A stretch of DNA of 64,000 bases from assembly GCA_009760855.2 (NCBI GenBank), contig WPIO01000005.1, forward strand, positions 10,312,501-10,376,500, in the 5' to 3' direction. The number at the start of each line of letters is the position of its first letter. The first letter of the stretch is position 1. Positions 49,061 to 63,985 of the stretch are shown here, one piece after another. The stretch comes from Cristatella mucedo (lineage: Eukaryota > Bryozoa > Phylactolaemata > Cristatellidae). The notes under the pieces were generated by a model. It made no database searches. It was given only the letters and a program-made list of their open reading frames with translations, and was not told the origin of the DNA. The position numbers were made by a program, and so were the translations under genes.

Positions 49061-51420
49061 AACCGTTCGAGTCCAGGAGGTAGCAGCCCGGGACGCTGAG
49101 TAGGATTTAGCAACCTTAAAATTAATTTTTCACGAGAGTGTGGTAATTCTGAAGGCAGTGGTATCTCGATGTCTCCAGAAAAAGTTAGGAATATCTGGAG
49201 AAGCAGCCACCGCTGACTAGCAGCCTGCTGTAGGTAATAGTAAGATTAAAAGTAAGCTGGAACCAAAGAGTGAAAACAACTGCATCAGTAATGAACCTTC
49301 TACAACTAATCTAGAAGATGTCAAGGATGATACGGTGACCAATAGTAGGGCAGGTGCATGCCGAGGGTGAAGCTCCGTGTGGTGAATTTGGGGAAATTAA
49401 TGAACGACATGGCCGCTCTTCCAGTGTTAATGATTGCAACTGTGGGCAATGTAACTATGTAATCTAGCTTCAAGCTGCTACCATTAGACTGCTAATGTAA
49501 TGAACCACTATTGTGACGCTGAGCAGGCTATGCTTACCATTGGTGCTGGGGATTTTGTCTATACTCAGAGTGAGGAGACTTAGCAAAGTCTAGCCAGGTA
49601 TTCGAAGTGGATCCGTGTCTCCACATTTTGATTGCTCTGATATAGCGATGCGTCGTATACCGATGCGATATAATGATACATATGACCGATTGTGGATTTC
49701 ATGCTTCCTGTGGTTCGAACACTTGCTTTCGGTGTTTCTCAAATTGCTTAAGCTTCTACTTTCGTGTGTCGTATTTTCTACGCATCATTCATCTTCTATG
49801 ATTTAGTCTTTGAGATTTCATCATGGCAATTGCAATTGCATCACATATGTGCCTTCGCTTGTCTGCCAACTTTGAAAAAAATGAAATAATGCTACGTTTC
49901 TTAATAGGTATTTCTTAAACTCAGATAAATCGGACTGCCTGCTTATATCAGCTTTAACTCAGTTGCTCACTTCGTTTGGAACCTCCGCTGGCAAATGTAT
50001 GTTCAGCTAGGAGATAATCTGAATATTTCCTCTCTATTGTGCGTAGATGATCGGCCACTACGGCAGCAATCAATCGTCTTCCACAATATATCGAAGCATG
50101 TGGGAACCCGGAATTCTTCTTGTGGCAAAAGAAATACAGACAGGCTTACAAAGGGCTCGTTAGTAAAACATAATTTGGTAATTCCAGTATTGTGCGTACC
50201 CGCCTTCACAACTTGAACACAATACCAGCATACCCAACTCGCTGACTGTTATACTAAATGCATGGCTGAGAAGACCGGATTGGTAAGACGATGCCTTAGG
50301 CAAATACGAAGAGTCGCAGTCAAAATCACTTTTGCAAGCAATATACAAGGAAGTTTGCTCATACTTATGTTCTTTTTATTAGTCATACTACATTTTTTAT
50401 ATTGTTTCTGCTAGTTCATGAGATTGGGCTGAAGGCCATTCCCTCTGACCGCTGTTGGTAAAGACGAGGAAGAGAAAAAAATTACAAAACTATTGTGAAG
50501 ACGCCGTCTGAAATTTCTCGGTGTAAGTTTACTTTAGAGCCAGACTAGGTGATAAAGTCCAAAGTTAAAGCCTACCATGGATGGCTCTTTTGGTCCTCAT
50601 TTATTGTTAATGCCGAAGAAGTCCTACATTTAAGGAGGGGTCTTCGAAATTTATCTATTCTAAATCCTATAGATTATCTTCCTTTAACACAATTATCCCC
50701 AGGTATCAAGTGTTATTTACAAATTGATTTTGCATTAGATGTATTGAAAATGACCTTAATTCCTTAGACATCTAGATTTTGTGACCGTGACCGTGATTAA
50801 AATAAAATTCCCCAATTGCTGATAGTTAAAACTACAAATTCATGCTATATGGTTGGCATTTAGTTGCAAAAAGCTCCACATGAATTCAGCTGAAAATTAA
50901 TTCAAGCTGGTCATGCAAAAAATGAAAATGTTTGTGATAGCGGGCCTTAGTATTACGGATGTCCCTATTAGAAAAAAAACAAGGCATCTTGGTGAAACCG
51001 CCTTAGGCGAGCCTGAATGACACCCCATGGACGAAGTCTTTAATGATGACCTAGTTCTAATGCTGTAGTTGCCATACTTCTAGAGCCCCTTAGATGAGCT
51101 GTCTATGTATATGATGTATATGTCTATGTCTAGCGCCACTACACTCGGGCTTCAGGGGATTTCTATGGCCTCAACTAGACCAGCCAGATTGTTGCCGAAG
51201 CACAGCCCAGCATTGCAGAAGTTGGATAATAGGAGTGATAACTTCTCTAATCTGTTACTTTCAGACATTCATACTCCTCGATCCTAGACATCAGAAGCTC
51301 AGAGTAAGATTAGGTAGGACTCTCTGTAAGGTCTCCGATCAAATCGCGGAGGTCTTTCTAGTTGGAAAAGTGTAACTTTCCAGCCTCTGTAGCTGCATCT
51401 GTATAATTGAAACCTAGATT
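49061..51420. other. AT-rich sequence, nothing recognised
   Basis: 49080-49280 may include a very old LINE-B piece (AAGCTGGAACCAAAGAGTGA). The rest shows no feature I can support. Confidence 0.5.
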
Positions 51421-51692
51421 CGTATCTCCGTCTGTAACTACACAAAGCCACAAAGACTATGTGTGTGTTACTCAGAAGAGCTTTGTATATCGCATGCAAA
51501 GTCTAGACGGATTTCGGTACGCATTTGGTAGCCAACAGACTTCCTCTTGGGCAAAAAAGAGAAAGTCAGAAGCAAAGCTGAGTCAGGAGGGCAGTTGAAG
51601 TAGTGGATAGCATGGAAGTGGCAGCTCAGGACGGCTGGAAAAGATGTGCCGCAGTCAGTAGCAGGGGAATAGAGGTCGTTGTGTAAGAAACA
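51421..51692 (-). mobile_element. LINE-A 3' fragment, old
   Basis: Plus strand: TATCTCCGTCTGTAACTACA, GGTAGCCAACAGACTTCCTC, GATAGCATGGAAGTGGCAGC and GAGGTCGTTGTGTAAG. Confidence 0.88.
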
Positions 51693-51899
51693 TATCTGCA
51701 ATATCTTCCTCGTTATCTGACTGTGCTCTCTCCTTATGATAGATGATGCCTCTCCGGGTGGGGGGGAATAGCTTATGGCAGTTTGATACCGGGGTTACAG
51801 ATAGAGGAGTGTTTGGACACTTGATGGGAGCCGCGTTCATGCCAATTTGACGTTTGAAAAAGGTCCGCCATGCAAAACTAGCATTTGCCTAAGTTTTCA

Positions 51900-51948
51900 G
51901 CTGAGTTCTATGGGGGCGCTATGTCAAATGTGTTATTGTTATCAAATC
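51900..51948 (+). mobile_element. LINE-B solo tail
   Basis: GCTGAGTTCTATGGGGGCGC, TATGTCAAATGTG and TTATTGTTATC. Confidence 0.65.
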
Positions 51949-53020
51949 TTTCGTGAGCATGTGGCTAATGCCAAAACTAGAGAACTTTAAAACATCACTG
52001 TCTCGACCGCGGAAGCAAATTTTTTGCGAAAAATATTATTTATTGACTTTCAGCGAAAGAGATTTGAAAAGCATTCTCTGTAACCGAGGACAAAGAACAA
52101 ATTGAAATCTGCCATGTTGCGTTTTGAGAGGACTTGAGACTATTAGCGGTTTCTGAGATATGTGCTTTAATAGCTAAATATATTATAATCCGCCATACAG
52201 CGAAAATAAAATGGATAAACTCTGCGATGATCGGCTAGCTTCACTCGGGGCTTCGAGCTCATGTGTTGAGGCTACGGTTGATGCTGTGCACACGAGGCCC
52301 CTTGCAGCTTTCATATAGGTCCGCATCAATGAATGTACTTTTTTTATGTTGGTGGTACAGGTGCTCCTGTTTGCTGTCAAGTTCTGCCACTGCCGGCGCA
52401 CCAGGTTGCATTGATTTCTCCAGTTGCAGCTCGCCAGCCGTGCTTCGATGGTTCGACCTCTATCCGCATCATTCAAGCTTTCTCGTGGACTAGGACTTAG
52501 CAGAGGACTCGCTCAGTTCACTCAATACTACGGCACGTTCGCCGCGCGTGCCTCTTCAGCTGCTTTTGGTTGGAGCTTGTGGCTCGCACAAAGGCGCCGG
52601 TACCGAAAGGCGCCGCCGCGGACCTCACGGACGAGCGGAGGCGAGGAGGGAGAGTACCCATGGCCGGAGCGTGCGGTCACGTGACTGGCGGCTGGAGCCG
52701 CTCGTTGGGCTGGCCGGCGTGTCTTTGCCGCCTGCTGCGAGACCTGCACTGTTCGTCTCTCCTCCTGTCAGCTCATCTAGAGATGATAGTTGAAATACGG
52801 GGCTGAGCTCATGCGCTACCACTTCGATTTAGATGTAGATTCAATGTGAGAGTAGAGCGGTATGAGGCAGCTGAGAGAGCAAGAGAGGAGAAGACACTGG
52901 TAGGCTTTCACAGTTTCCGTCTCAGTGAAATGCCGGCGAGAGCTCAGCGCACGTCAGCGGTGCGATTGGTAGGAACGTGCAGAGCGGTGAGCAAGTGCAA
53001 GGAATCGAGCGACTCTCGCA
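51949..53020. other. No supported gene; GC-rich patch at 52430-52790
   Basis: Several short overlapping frames on both strands with no motif. Confidence 0.45.
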
Positions 53021-53070
53021 CGGGGGGGGGAAGGGGAAGGGAAAGGGGAAGGGAAAGGGGAAAGGAAAGG
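53021..53070 (+). repeat. G-rich purine tract
   Basis: A run of about nine G followed by alternating GGGGAA and GGGAAA units, giving more than four G3+ runs with 1-3 base spacers: a G-quadruplex-type sequence. Confidence 0.85.
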
Positions 53071-53454
53071 ACTGACTGTGCTCGGGGATCCAAAGAAATC
53101 CTTTGGAAGCCACCACGCTCCCTCGCTGTACAGCCGAAGGCTGCTTAAAGGTGTTTCGCTGAAGCAGCAGCAAGCAATGTCCGCTGCACGACGAAACGTG
53201 AGACGTGTCGGACGAAAAAGCGGAGGCATGGAGTGGCGAATGCATTTCATGCATCGATCCGCTTGTCGGTAGCTATTGGAGATCGACAGGGGCGCTTAAT
53301 TCCAGGTCAAACGGCCGGGACTCAGGGTCGCCAGAGCGGGCGAGGTGCATTTACTTGCTTTGTGTAACGCCCTCGCCTTTCAGTAGCCGCATGGAAATTG
53401 CTGGGAAGGATACTGGCCAGTAGTGACATGCCCGAATTCTGGAAAAGGTACTGG

Positions 53455-53612
53455 GTCGTAGCCCGGGGATAAGGTTGTGGTCGCTCGTCACGGTCGAGGT
53501 TGTGGTTTCGAGCTCTGCATTGGGCGATCCTTTATTTAAAACTGCAATCGGTGGTGATAGTGGCTAGTGATCTTCTGCCGCTATACAAATGGGGCTGTTG
53601 AATAAGCTAATC
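53455..53612 (+). mobile_element. SINE S1
   Basis: GTAGCCCGGGGATAAGGTTG (A box), GGTTGTGGTTTCGAGCTCTG (B box), CTTCTGCCGCTATACAAATG and GGGGCTGTTGAATAAGCTAA. Confidence 0.85.
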
Positions 53613-54587
53613 TTCAACTTTAGGACGCCAGGAAAGACACAGTGTGATTTATATAAAATGTGAGCCGGACTAGAAGAGTTGAGAGCAGGACTCACAGGAG
53701 CTGAGGGCAGGACTTGGAGGACGGCAGAGCTGTCTTTGGCCAAGCGCTTCAGACATTTTACACAAGAGTCAGTGCAGCTCAAAAGGGAGTACTCAAGAAA
53801 GTTTCAAATGCGATCATCGTAAAGTGCTTCGACCCCAGTGAACACAAGGCACTGCAGCTCATCTTAAATGGGGAGGCTTGTCCGAATAAGGAAGAAAGCG
53901 AGTGGTGGGAAGGCACTCGTTCAAACATAGAATGGTAGGACCCGGCGACCATCAGACTCAAATGTTTCTTACTTGCAAATGCGATCAGTTGCGGCAATGA
54001 TAGCGAGAGCACTGCGAGACTGGGGTTGGAGGTGAGGCGACGAGGAGTGAGGAATCCTGCGTCCAATAAAGAAACCAAAGGAAGCCAATTGCAAATGGAA
54101 AGCTTCAGGTTTATGAGAGATCGGAGTGCGAAAGTCTCGCCAAAGGCTGAACTAATAGAGGCTGTCTAATAGAGCGAAATCGCAAACAGAATGTTTTCAG
54201 TTGTCTACGGATTATCAGTACGCATAAGAGGGAAGCTGGGTCTCGGCTGAGTAACTTGCGAGTGACTTGCTCATAAATGGAAAAGTAGTGGCTGGTAAAT
54301 TAAAAAGAGAAGAAGAGAAGAGCTCATGCTAGTGAGGGAGCAGAGTAAAGAGAAAAAGTTAGTGTGAGAGACAGAGGGAGAGGGACAGAGAAAGAAAGTG
54401 AGAGAGTGAAAGCGAGGTGACTAAAGATAGAGGAATTGACAGAGGAAGTAAGAGAGCGAGAGTAAGAGGAAAAGAGTGAGAAAAAAGTATGGGAGCTTGA
54501 GTGAGAGAGAAAGAGCGAGAGAGAGGGGAATGAAAGAGGGAGAGAGCGAGCGCGAAAGAGAGAGGAGTCAGCGAAAGATAGATAAAG

Positions 54588-54594
<7 letters not shown>
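53613..54594. other. No supported gene; increasingly purine-rich to the right
   Basis: From about 54300 the plus strand is strongly GA-biased. Confidence 0.5.
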
Positions 54595-54662
<68 letters not shown>

Positions 54663-54688
54663 GAGAGAGAGAGAGGAGGAGAGAGAGT
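54595..54688 (+). repeat. (GA)n microsatellite
   Basis: GA run with GGA interruptions near its right end, the core of a roughly 390-base purine-biased block. Confidence 0.92.
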
Positions 54689-55824
54689 ACTGCTGGAGGT
54701 CACAGCTGAAATCATTCGGTATGGCGCGCCTTGACAAGATGGGCTTCTGAGACGTACGCCGCTTCCGTGTGTGCTTCAACGCAGCTTTGTAGCAGTCGGT
54801 GGAAAAACCGAACAGATGGCGAGTATTAATTGGAACATTAGCATTACACAATCAATCGCTCTCCTACGACAATGAATCTAGGAGGCGTGACCTAATCTGA
54901 GAGCGTCGCAGGCTGGCTTGGCTGCCATGCGCCTCGAGAGTAGGAAGCGAAGATCCAATCTAACGGCAAAACAAACCGGGCAGAGACGGCCATAATCGGG
55001 CTGGGCTGCTGAATATTGCACTGCACCCTGGCTCCTAGAAGGCGCACGCGCCTGCAGCTCGCAGGCCGCTGAGAAGAGCGTAGGAGAGCCGCGCGTGGCG
55101 CCAGCAGATGCCGGAAAGCCGAGCGTAGTGCAGGCGGATTGCAACAAGCTGAAGCAGGGTGCCGTGCATGGCAAGGCACTCTCTTCCAAAACCTTGCACG
55201 GTAGCGTCCGGTGGCATAAGGACGTCGCGAGCTTGAGGGTCTGCAATCGTCTATCGGGTAATTTTAGAGCATCGAGGGACGAAAGCGATAGCGCATATCC
55301 GGGAGGAAGTAACCAAAGAGCCGTGTAGACAAAGACCCGCATAGCCGGATGCTTCGCGGCAGTAGATAGCTACAGCAGCGACGACTCGGAAGTAATTGGT
55401 GGCCAAAAGCTAGCACCTCAAGCAATGCAATAAGAGCAGTTTAAAGAAGGGAGGTTTGGACTAGAGAATGCAGAGGCGATGTGCTGCTGAGTCTTGACAG
55501 TGACGGCCCTCCTGTACTCTACCCCTCTCGTGCCGTCCACGATTTACACCGGACGAGTAGCCAGCTGCAATTCTCCAGTGTGAGAAGACCGTTGAATGTG
55601 GCGACAGAGAACGTAAGAAGAAGCGCAACTCTTTAAGAAGCATCTTTAAAAAGCCGTCGGCGCAGACGTCTGCCGTCGAGCGGCTCCTCCGCGAGATCTC
55701 GATCACGGACGTCGGATGCAGAGTTACCGTTCTAAATCGCTTAGCTAAATGTGACGGCCTAGGAGATGCTGGCGCATTTGGCAGCAGTGAACGCGAAATC
55801 AAGTGTATAGTTCATTTAAATATA
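54689..55824. other. No supported gene
   Basis: Nothing recognised. Confidence 0.45.
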
Positions 55825-55918
55825 ATTCATTTAAATAGCGCCCCAAGAGAACTTAATCTCTATTCAGACCTTGGTCGGTGCGAGCATCTTAACTGCTAGA
55901 CCAAACCAGCGCGGTATG
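55825..55918 (-). mobile_element. SINE S2
   Basis: Minus strand: GGTTTGGTCTAGCAGTTAAG, ATGCTCGCACCGACCAAGGT, then directly CTGAATAGAGATTAAGTTCT and CTTGGGGCGCTATTTAAATG, the LINE-B tail. Confidence 0.65.
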
Positions 55919-56244
55919 GCTCCCTGTAAGCTCTACCAGGAAGACCTATCTATAGCCACCATTCGGGATCCGTTTTAAAGGATTATGGACAGCCTACCAC
56001 GATGGCTAAAGATCGTACTGGCTCTCTGGATCTGTCGTGACTAGACTTATATGATTCAGTATTGGCAGGATTACCAAAAAATTAATTAGCGTCAGCAGCT
56101 GACGATATAAATGTGGCTCCGAAGTTTATTAGCAAGTCCAATAAATTCATTAAAGTTTCCGCTTTTCTAAAGAAGCTGCGTAGCTGCCCCTAGTTGGTCA
56201 ACGGAAACAGAGCGCCATTCTTGCTCGGCATGGGCTAGTTATGT
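55919..56244. other. No supported gene
   Basis: Nothing recognised. Confidence 0.4.
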
Positions 56245-56645
56245 CACACTTAGCTGAGCTGGTGCACCATTTTCAGCTTGATCGCACTCTCAAATACAAG
56301 ATCAAAAATTAATTCGATGACCGGGGTTTTCACTACAAGACCTGCTGGCCATGGCCACATTTTGGGTTCTTTAAGGCTGTGATTCTCAGTTTCTTGATTC
56401 GTACGCTGCGTACTACCTCCAGCTACTGGTTTTAGCACATGCTGTCCAGCCGTCCAGTGCTGCTGCTCTTAAGCTATTCTCTTCCAAGGTGCCTTTCCGG
56501 CTCAGATATACTTCTCATTTTCTTTCTGCTGAATGACATGAAGTCTGTTGGCTACTTCATTTGCAGCGAATGTAAAGTGCCTAGACAAATGTTTGAGTTC
56601 TCTGATGGTGCAATAACAATTGTGTTAATATTATTATTATTATTA
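56245..56645 (+). mobile_element. LINE-A fragment joined to a LINE-B 3' tail
   Basis: 56245-56310 matches LINE-A (ACTTAGCTGAGCTGGTGCAC). 56505-56562 matches its later part (GACATGAAGTCTGTTGGCTA). At 56563 the sequence changes to LINE-B (TTGCAGCGAATGTAAAGTGC, CTAGACAAATGTTTGAG, GTTCTCTGATGGTGC) with a TTATTATTATTATTAT tail. Confidence 0.7.
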
Positions 56646-58238
56646 TGATAAGCACGATGAAAGCCAACTGAGCAGTGTGAGCTATGGAAGAAAGGGTCCA
56701 GCGTAGCACCTACTTAGCACGTGCGACTTCGCGCAGTTTCAGAGGAAGAGACAAGCAGACACATACATATACATATACAGACACGTACATGCATACTACG
56801 CCCGTTCAGAGCCGGCCGCCGCGATGACCACGTAACCGGCGCGGCGGGCCTCCTCTGTTGGCACCAGTTCGTCGCTCGAGCGAGCCAGACTAGGGCGTGC
56901 CTGACAAAGATAGCAGCAACAGCGAGGGTCTTAAGTCTGGCTACGGTGCTCACTCCATGGCTGCGGTCTGTCTATCCCGTCTGCAATGGAGCGAGACTGC
57001 TTTCGGCGACGCCGCCCAATCGTTAACTGCCGCTAGCAGCCGACGCCACTTTTACTCTTTCGCATGAGGCGACTATGGGTCGCCATGGAAATCCGCTACG
57101 TGCACCAGCATGCCGGCGCTGCCATGAGAAACGGATGCTCCGTATTGTCGCACGAGGTCTCGATATGAGTCCCCCCTCCCGTCACACTGAACGGCGCCGG
57201 ATAATGTCTTCGGCTGACAGGCTGAGTCGCGCTGCAGCAATGGCGGTCTGGGACGTTTCAGGCGATGCAGACGCGCGGCGAAAATCTCAGTAAGCTGCAC
57301 AATGGAAATGGCGCCCGGCGCTGCGCTATGTTAAGGCAGCGCCATCCCGCATCGGTTAGGCGCGCTTCGCCACTCGACCTCGAAGCTCGTGGGGTGTGAA
57401 CCCTGACCTGCATAGTCACTTAAGTCAGCATGTGTGGGTGGCTGAGAACTTATCGATTTGAGCGCAAATTTCGCCTACCGGCAGCCATCACCTACTGCTT
57501 CCGCCGTTAGCTTTGGTTGAGGATCCTCGGGCCTTCTCTTGCAAGATCGGCGAAATTACCGAAATTACCGAAATTACTTACTTCAATCCTAACCTTGGGC
57601 CTGGGATTCGCCAGTCCGTGCGGTCAAGCCATCACTAGCAGCTCGTGTCGCCACGTCATGCGTATTTAATTTCCGGGCGACTGCCATCGCGTTCCCGAGG
57701 TCTCGCCGCCGGCAACGAATGGCGGTACTACCGGCTGACGTGGCGGTGGACGGCCGCTACTCTCTACATCCTTCCAGGCGACTCAGAGAGTTGCGGTCCC
57801 CGGCTTACGGATTCGGGCAGCTCTGCTAGCTCCGGCGATCGGGTACAAAGAGTGGGGGTAAAGGCTTGTAGCCCCACCCCATCCAGCTGCCCAGCGAACT
57901 GTTCAAAAGGGCTCGTGCGAGCGGAGCGAGCGCTCGTGCAACGCTGCGTGCAAAAGCCTTAAGGGCAGACGCTAATGGAGGGAAGAGCTGATCGAAGGAC
58001 CGCACATTAGAAAGCTGCTCGACGGCGCCCCAGTCGGACGGCAGTGCGTCGCGGCATCCCAGCATCCCGGCATCCCGCTCGAATGAGACGCCGACGGGCG
58101 TAGCTAGCTGGCGGGACGCGAAGGCACCGGCCAACGTTTGTTGAGATAGCGGTGGCGCCTCCTTGGCGGGTATAGGTGGAGCGCGCCGTAGAGCAGGCGC
58201 GGCTTGGAGCGAGAGCGAGGAGAGACCGAGAGAAAGAA
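56646..58238. other. GC-rich region, one possible tRNA-like SINE head, no supported gene
   Basis: 57345-57420 (plus) has an A-box-like CATCGGTTAGGCGCGCTTCG and a B-box-like GTGGGGTGTGAACCC. Three copies of GAAATTACC lie at 57550-57577. Three CATCCCnGC units lie near 58056-58079. Confidence 0.4.
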
Positions 58239-60407
<2,169 letters not shown>

Positions 60408-60979
60408 GTCTTTTGATTCTCTTGCTCCAACCTACCTATCGGAGCTTCTCCCCCCCCCCGCCAGGCTGGCGTCGTACCACCCGCTTTTCTTAACCAAACC
60501 GATTAGTTAATGTTAAGTGCCTGGAAAGAGCTTGAGCTCTCCAAGGGCGTTATATAAAATGTATTATTATTATTATTATTATTATTGTTATTATTATAGC
60601 TATACCTCGTGCTAGCATATAATTCTTCGGAGACCGTGCCTTTAGTTCGCATGCTCCCGAAGCCTGGAACTCACTCCCGACTTGCTTCATGACATCCGCT
60701 GACTTGACGACGTTTAAAAAGAAGCCAAAGACGCACTTGTTTATCGCAGCGTTTAGCGGGTCCTTGAAATTCATCCTTTGTGTGCCTATGCGTGCTGACT
60801 CCGCGCATGCTACCACTAACTGCATTTGCCCGTTGACACTGTGCATGTCATCTCTAATAGTGCTTTACTTGTTGACATTAGGCACGGTACCACCAACCAT
60901 TTGACTGTGCTTCCTTTACAGCAGATGCAAAGTGCCTAGGGAGAGATCAAGTTCTCTGAGAGCGCAACATAAATACACT
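60408..60979 (+). mobile_element. LINE-B copy with another LINE-B tail inserted in it
   Basis: 60408-60502 and 60598-60979 together align with the C-terminal coding region and 3' end of the 8349 copy (GAGACCGTGCCTTTAGTTCG, TGCATGTCATCTCTAATAGT, AGTGCCTAGGGAGAGATCAA). 60503-60597 is a complete second hairpin (TAAGTGCCTGGAAAGAGCTT, GGGCGTTATATAAAATG) with a (TTA)n tail, in the same orientation. Confidence 0.85.
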
Positions 60980-62870
60980 ATTATTGTTATTGTTATTGCG
61001 GAGGCGGCGACGGCGGTCGCTCGTCGATGCCCGTCAGCATCCGGTCGGCTTGTAAGAGATGCGACGCTCGCTGCCTTCGCGAGCTTCTGCTGAAAAGCGG
61101 GGCTTGGGCAGAAGACACTCATAGCAGCGACCTTACGCAGAGATGCGCGCGCGCGCGCGAGCGCGCGCGGGCAAGTCGCCCTTCCCGCTCAGACCCCGCG
61201 AAGCTCCGCCGAGATCGCCTCTCCGCCGAGATCGCCTCTCCGGCAGCTGACGGAGGCGGACGGCGTCGCTACGAGAGCCGCCGACGGCTGCGCTGGGTAG
61301 CCGCGGCTGGGCGGTCTAATGCGAGCTCTCGCCTCTCGTCTCCGCCGGCCGACGGTGCGCGGAGCGAGACGCGGCGGAACGTACCGAGAGCGCTGCCGAC
61401 GACGACGACCAAGACGACGACGATCGCGGGCGGCTGCGTCGGCTTCATGTCGCGGCGGCCGTGGCAGCGGCCGACGCAGGCCCTGTCGCTGGCACCGCGC
61501 GGCGGAGAGTCGCCGCGAGCATGGCCGGATGAAAGCGCTCGAGCCGCACGCTAGGCGCCTATCGATTTTCTGCGCGCTACGGCAAGCGGATATCGGCCGG
61601 CCGCTCTCGCGAGAGTATATCGCCCCCGTGTGGCGAGCGTGCGGGCCGGCCCACCGCTCCGCGGAGAACGCGGAGGCGGCGAAGGTGAGACCTGCCCAAG
61701 GCGTCGCCGACGCACTAGGCGCTCGCCGCGAACGAGGTTCGCTGTCGCGAGTGAAGAGGACGATGCAGAGCCTCGACGACATAGATATACGTATAGAAAG
61801 AGGTGCCAAAAACCAACCGGCCGGAGGGCGTCAGACGTCCAACATCCGGGCGAACAGTGAAGACTCTGGTCGGACGGGCGGGGCAGCGGTCCCAGGCGAC
61901 GGGCGCGTGCCAACTCCGCACGAAACCAGCCGCGCCGTCGAATGCACGGCAGGTCGCACCGTCAGAGGCCGCACGCCGTCTGCTCAGCGCAGGCTGGGGA
62001 GAGAGTAGAGCGTCGGGAGAGCGCGCGGCGATGAGGGGCGGCGGCGCTCTGAGCGGCGCTCTGAGCGGTGCTCTGAGCGGCGGTGCTGACGGCCGCATCC
62101 GCTCAACTCGTCAGCGGCTGAGGCGGCGGCGCACCTGGTCACCATTGCGGCGAGGTAGCCCCAGGGGAACGCTCGCTGTCGGCGCAGCGTGCGACGCTCT
62201 TGCGCTAGAGCTACAATGGCGTGCGGCGAATTAGGGTCCGAACGCGCGATAATCGCGCATCATCTCCAGGGCGCACTCGCCAAGCAGCGAACCAGGACCG
62301 GGCTCGCAGCGCGCGAGTCTTACGCCGACATCCGGTTCGGTGCCGGTTGCCCGTCCGCCTCTCGATTGGAGGCGAGGCGAGGCGTCACACACGCAGACGC
62401 AGATGCGCGTGGGCGTACGCGCATCTGCGTTTCCCTCCAGGCAACCGCAGAAGACCACAAAGACGAAGCGGGTGCAAGGCCTTCTGGGTAGCCTTCTGAG
62501 GCGCACACTCGAACCCAAAGTGCGCTCCGACGCTAGCGGTCTGAGAGCCCGGTCGTTTTGGCGAGCGTGAGGACGATAGCTTGAGGCTGGGTTACTGCGC
62601 TAGCTGTACGCTCCACCGTCTCGGGGCGGCGACCCGAGAGGGCTCGGCGAGGTCATGGGCACCGTGTTTCGTCAGCGCTCGGTGCGCCGTTCGAAAGTCC
62701 CCGAGAAATCAGCTCCTCCTGCGAGGAGGCGTGTCGATCGCGAACTTCCCGGAAGCTCGAGCCGCTCTGGCTACTGGCTAAGAGGCAGAGCCGTGTCGGG
62801 CAGACGAGCGAAGCGAGACTTTCTCATCGCACGACTGACTGCTTCTGGAAAGGTCCTGGTCTGACCCGTC
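60980..62870. other. GC-rich, CpG-rich region without a supported gene
   Basis: Long Arg/Ala-rich frames overlap on several strands and frames, as expected when stops are rare. Small tandem repeats occur: GGCGCTCTGAGC three times near 62042-62080 and a duplicated CCGAGATCGCCTCTCC near 61207-61242. The (CG)n run at 61147-61169 is notable. Could be a CpG-island promoter. Confidence 0.5.
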
Positions 62871-63985
62871 ATCTGTGTTAGCACGGCCGCACCCACGGGC
62901 CCCCCTCCCCCGCAGGCCAATCTTCCCCTCGCAGTTGGTCCCATGGCTGTAGCTCGGCTTGAGCTTTAGCAGAGAGTCACAAACGTACAATTTCGAGAGG
63001 TCCAGCCATGCTTGAGAAACCATTTATGCATAGCTGACATTGTACAGTTGTGTTTTTTATAGGCCATTATCGTAGGGAAGCGGATTCTCAAAAGTTGAAA
63101 TTTCCGGGCAAGACCTTGGCCTAAGAAGTTCTAGCGCCATGGTACCCGTGGAGCGAAGGCGAAGGCTGATGCATAAAACACTGGTAGCTTGGTAATATGG
63201 TGGGTTTTATGGAAATGGTGGGTTTTATTGAATATGGTCGGTTTTATTATGGTGGGTTATTGAAATAATAATATATATGGTGGGTTATATTGTGGGTTGC
63301 ATTAATTAATATGGTGTGTTTTATTGAAACTGGTTAGCCGGTGAATTCGGGCCAGTCCTTCGACCAGGATTACAGCCTCCTTTGTGCGACATATAGTAGC
63401 ATAAATGGAATTCAGTATTTAATAAAAGCACTTGCAATACTTTATCTCTCTAAATAGTGAAAAAAGAGACATATTCAAAATAAAGCAAACTAACCTCAAC
63501 AGCTCATACGATCGAAGTGGGGTTTTACTAATTGAAAGCAAGTACATTGTTTGAAGTTAAAAATAATCGTAAGGGGTGACGCAAAACATTTAAAATTTAT
63601 TGGAAACTGCGACTAAAGTCGCAAGCCCAGCAGCAAAGTCATTAAATGCTGCAGCGAAACAAATGCCGTTATAGGACAAAAGCAATAATTCAGTGGACTC
63701 CTATTCCTTCTTTCAGCTCACTCTTTACGTAGCTGGTGCTGGTGCTGGTGCTACTGCCGTCGTCTCCGACCCACATACAGTTATATCTATTATATACCCA
63801 GTGACTTCTATGAAAATCAGGATTCAACACGGACTGCTGGTCAGTGTCAGTTTCGAAATTTAACTTATAGGTTCTGACGTAAGAGGTTCTGAAGAAATTT
63901 CATCTTTTAGGTCTCAAAAAAGTTTTGCTTGGGATTATGCCCTATTTAGGATTTAGAAGCGTCGTACAAATTCCAGATCTTATGA
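62871..63985. other. AT-rich end of the window with a small minisatellite
   Basis: 63195-63325 repeats ATGGTGGGTTTTATTG-type units five to six times with variation. A (GTGCTG)n run lies at 63730-63755. 63650-63710 may hold a weak third U1 copy (minus strand CCACTGAATTATTGC). Confidence 0.55.

Noticed and set aside
61027-62234. Long plus and minus frames in the right GC-rich region
   Set aside because: Same reason; composition explains them.
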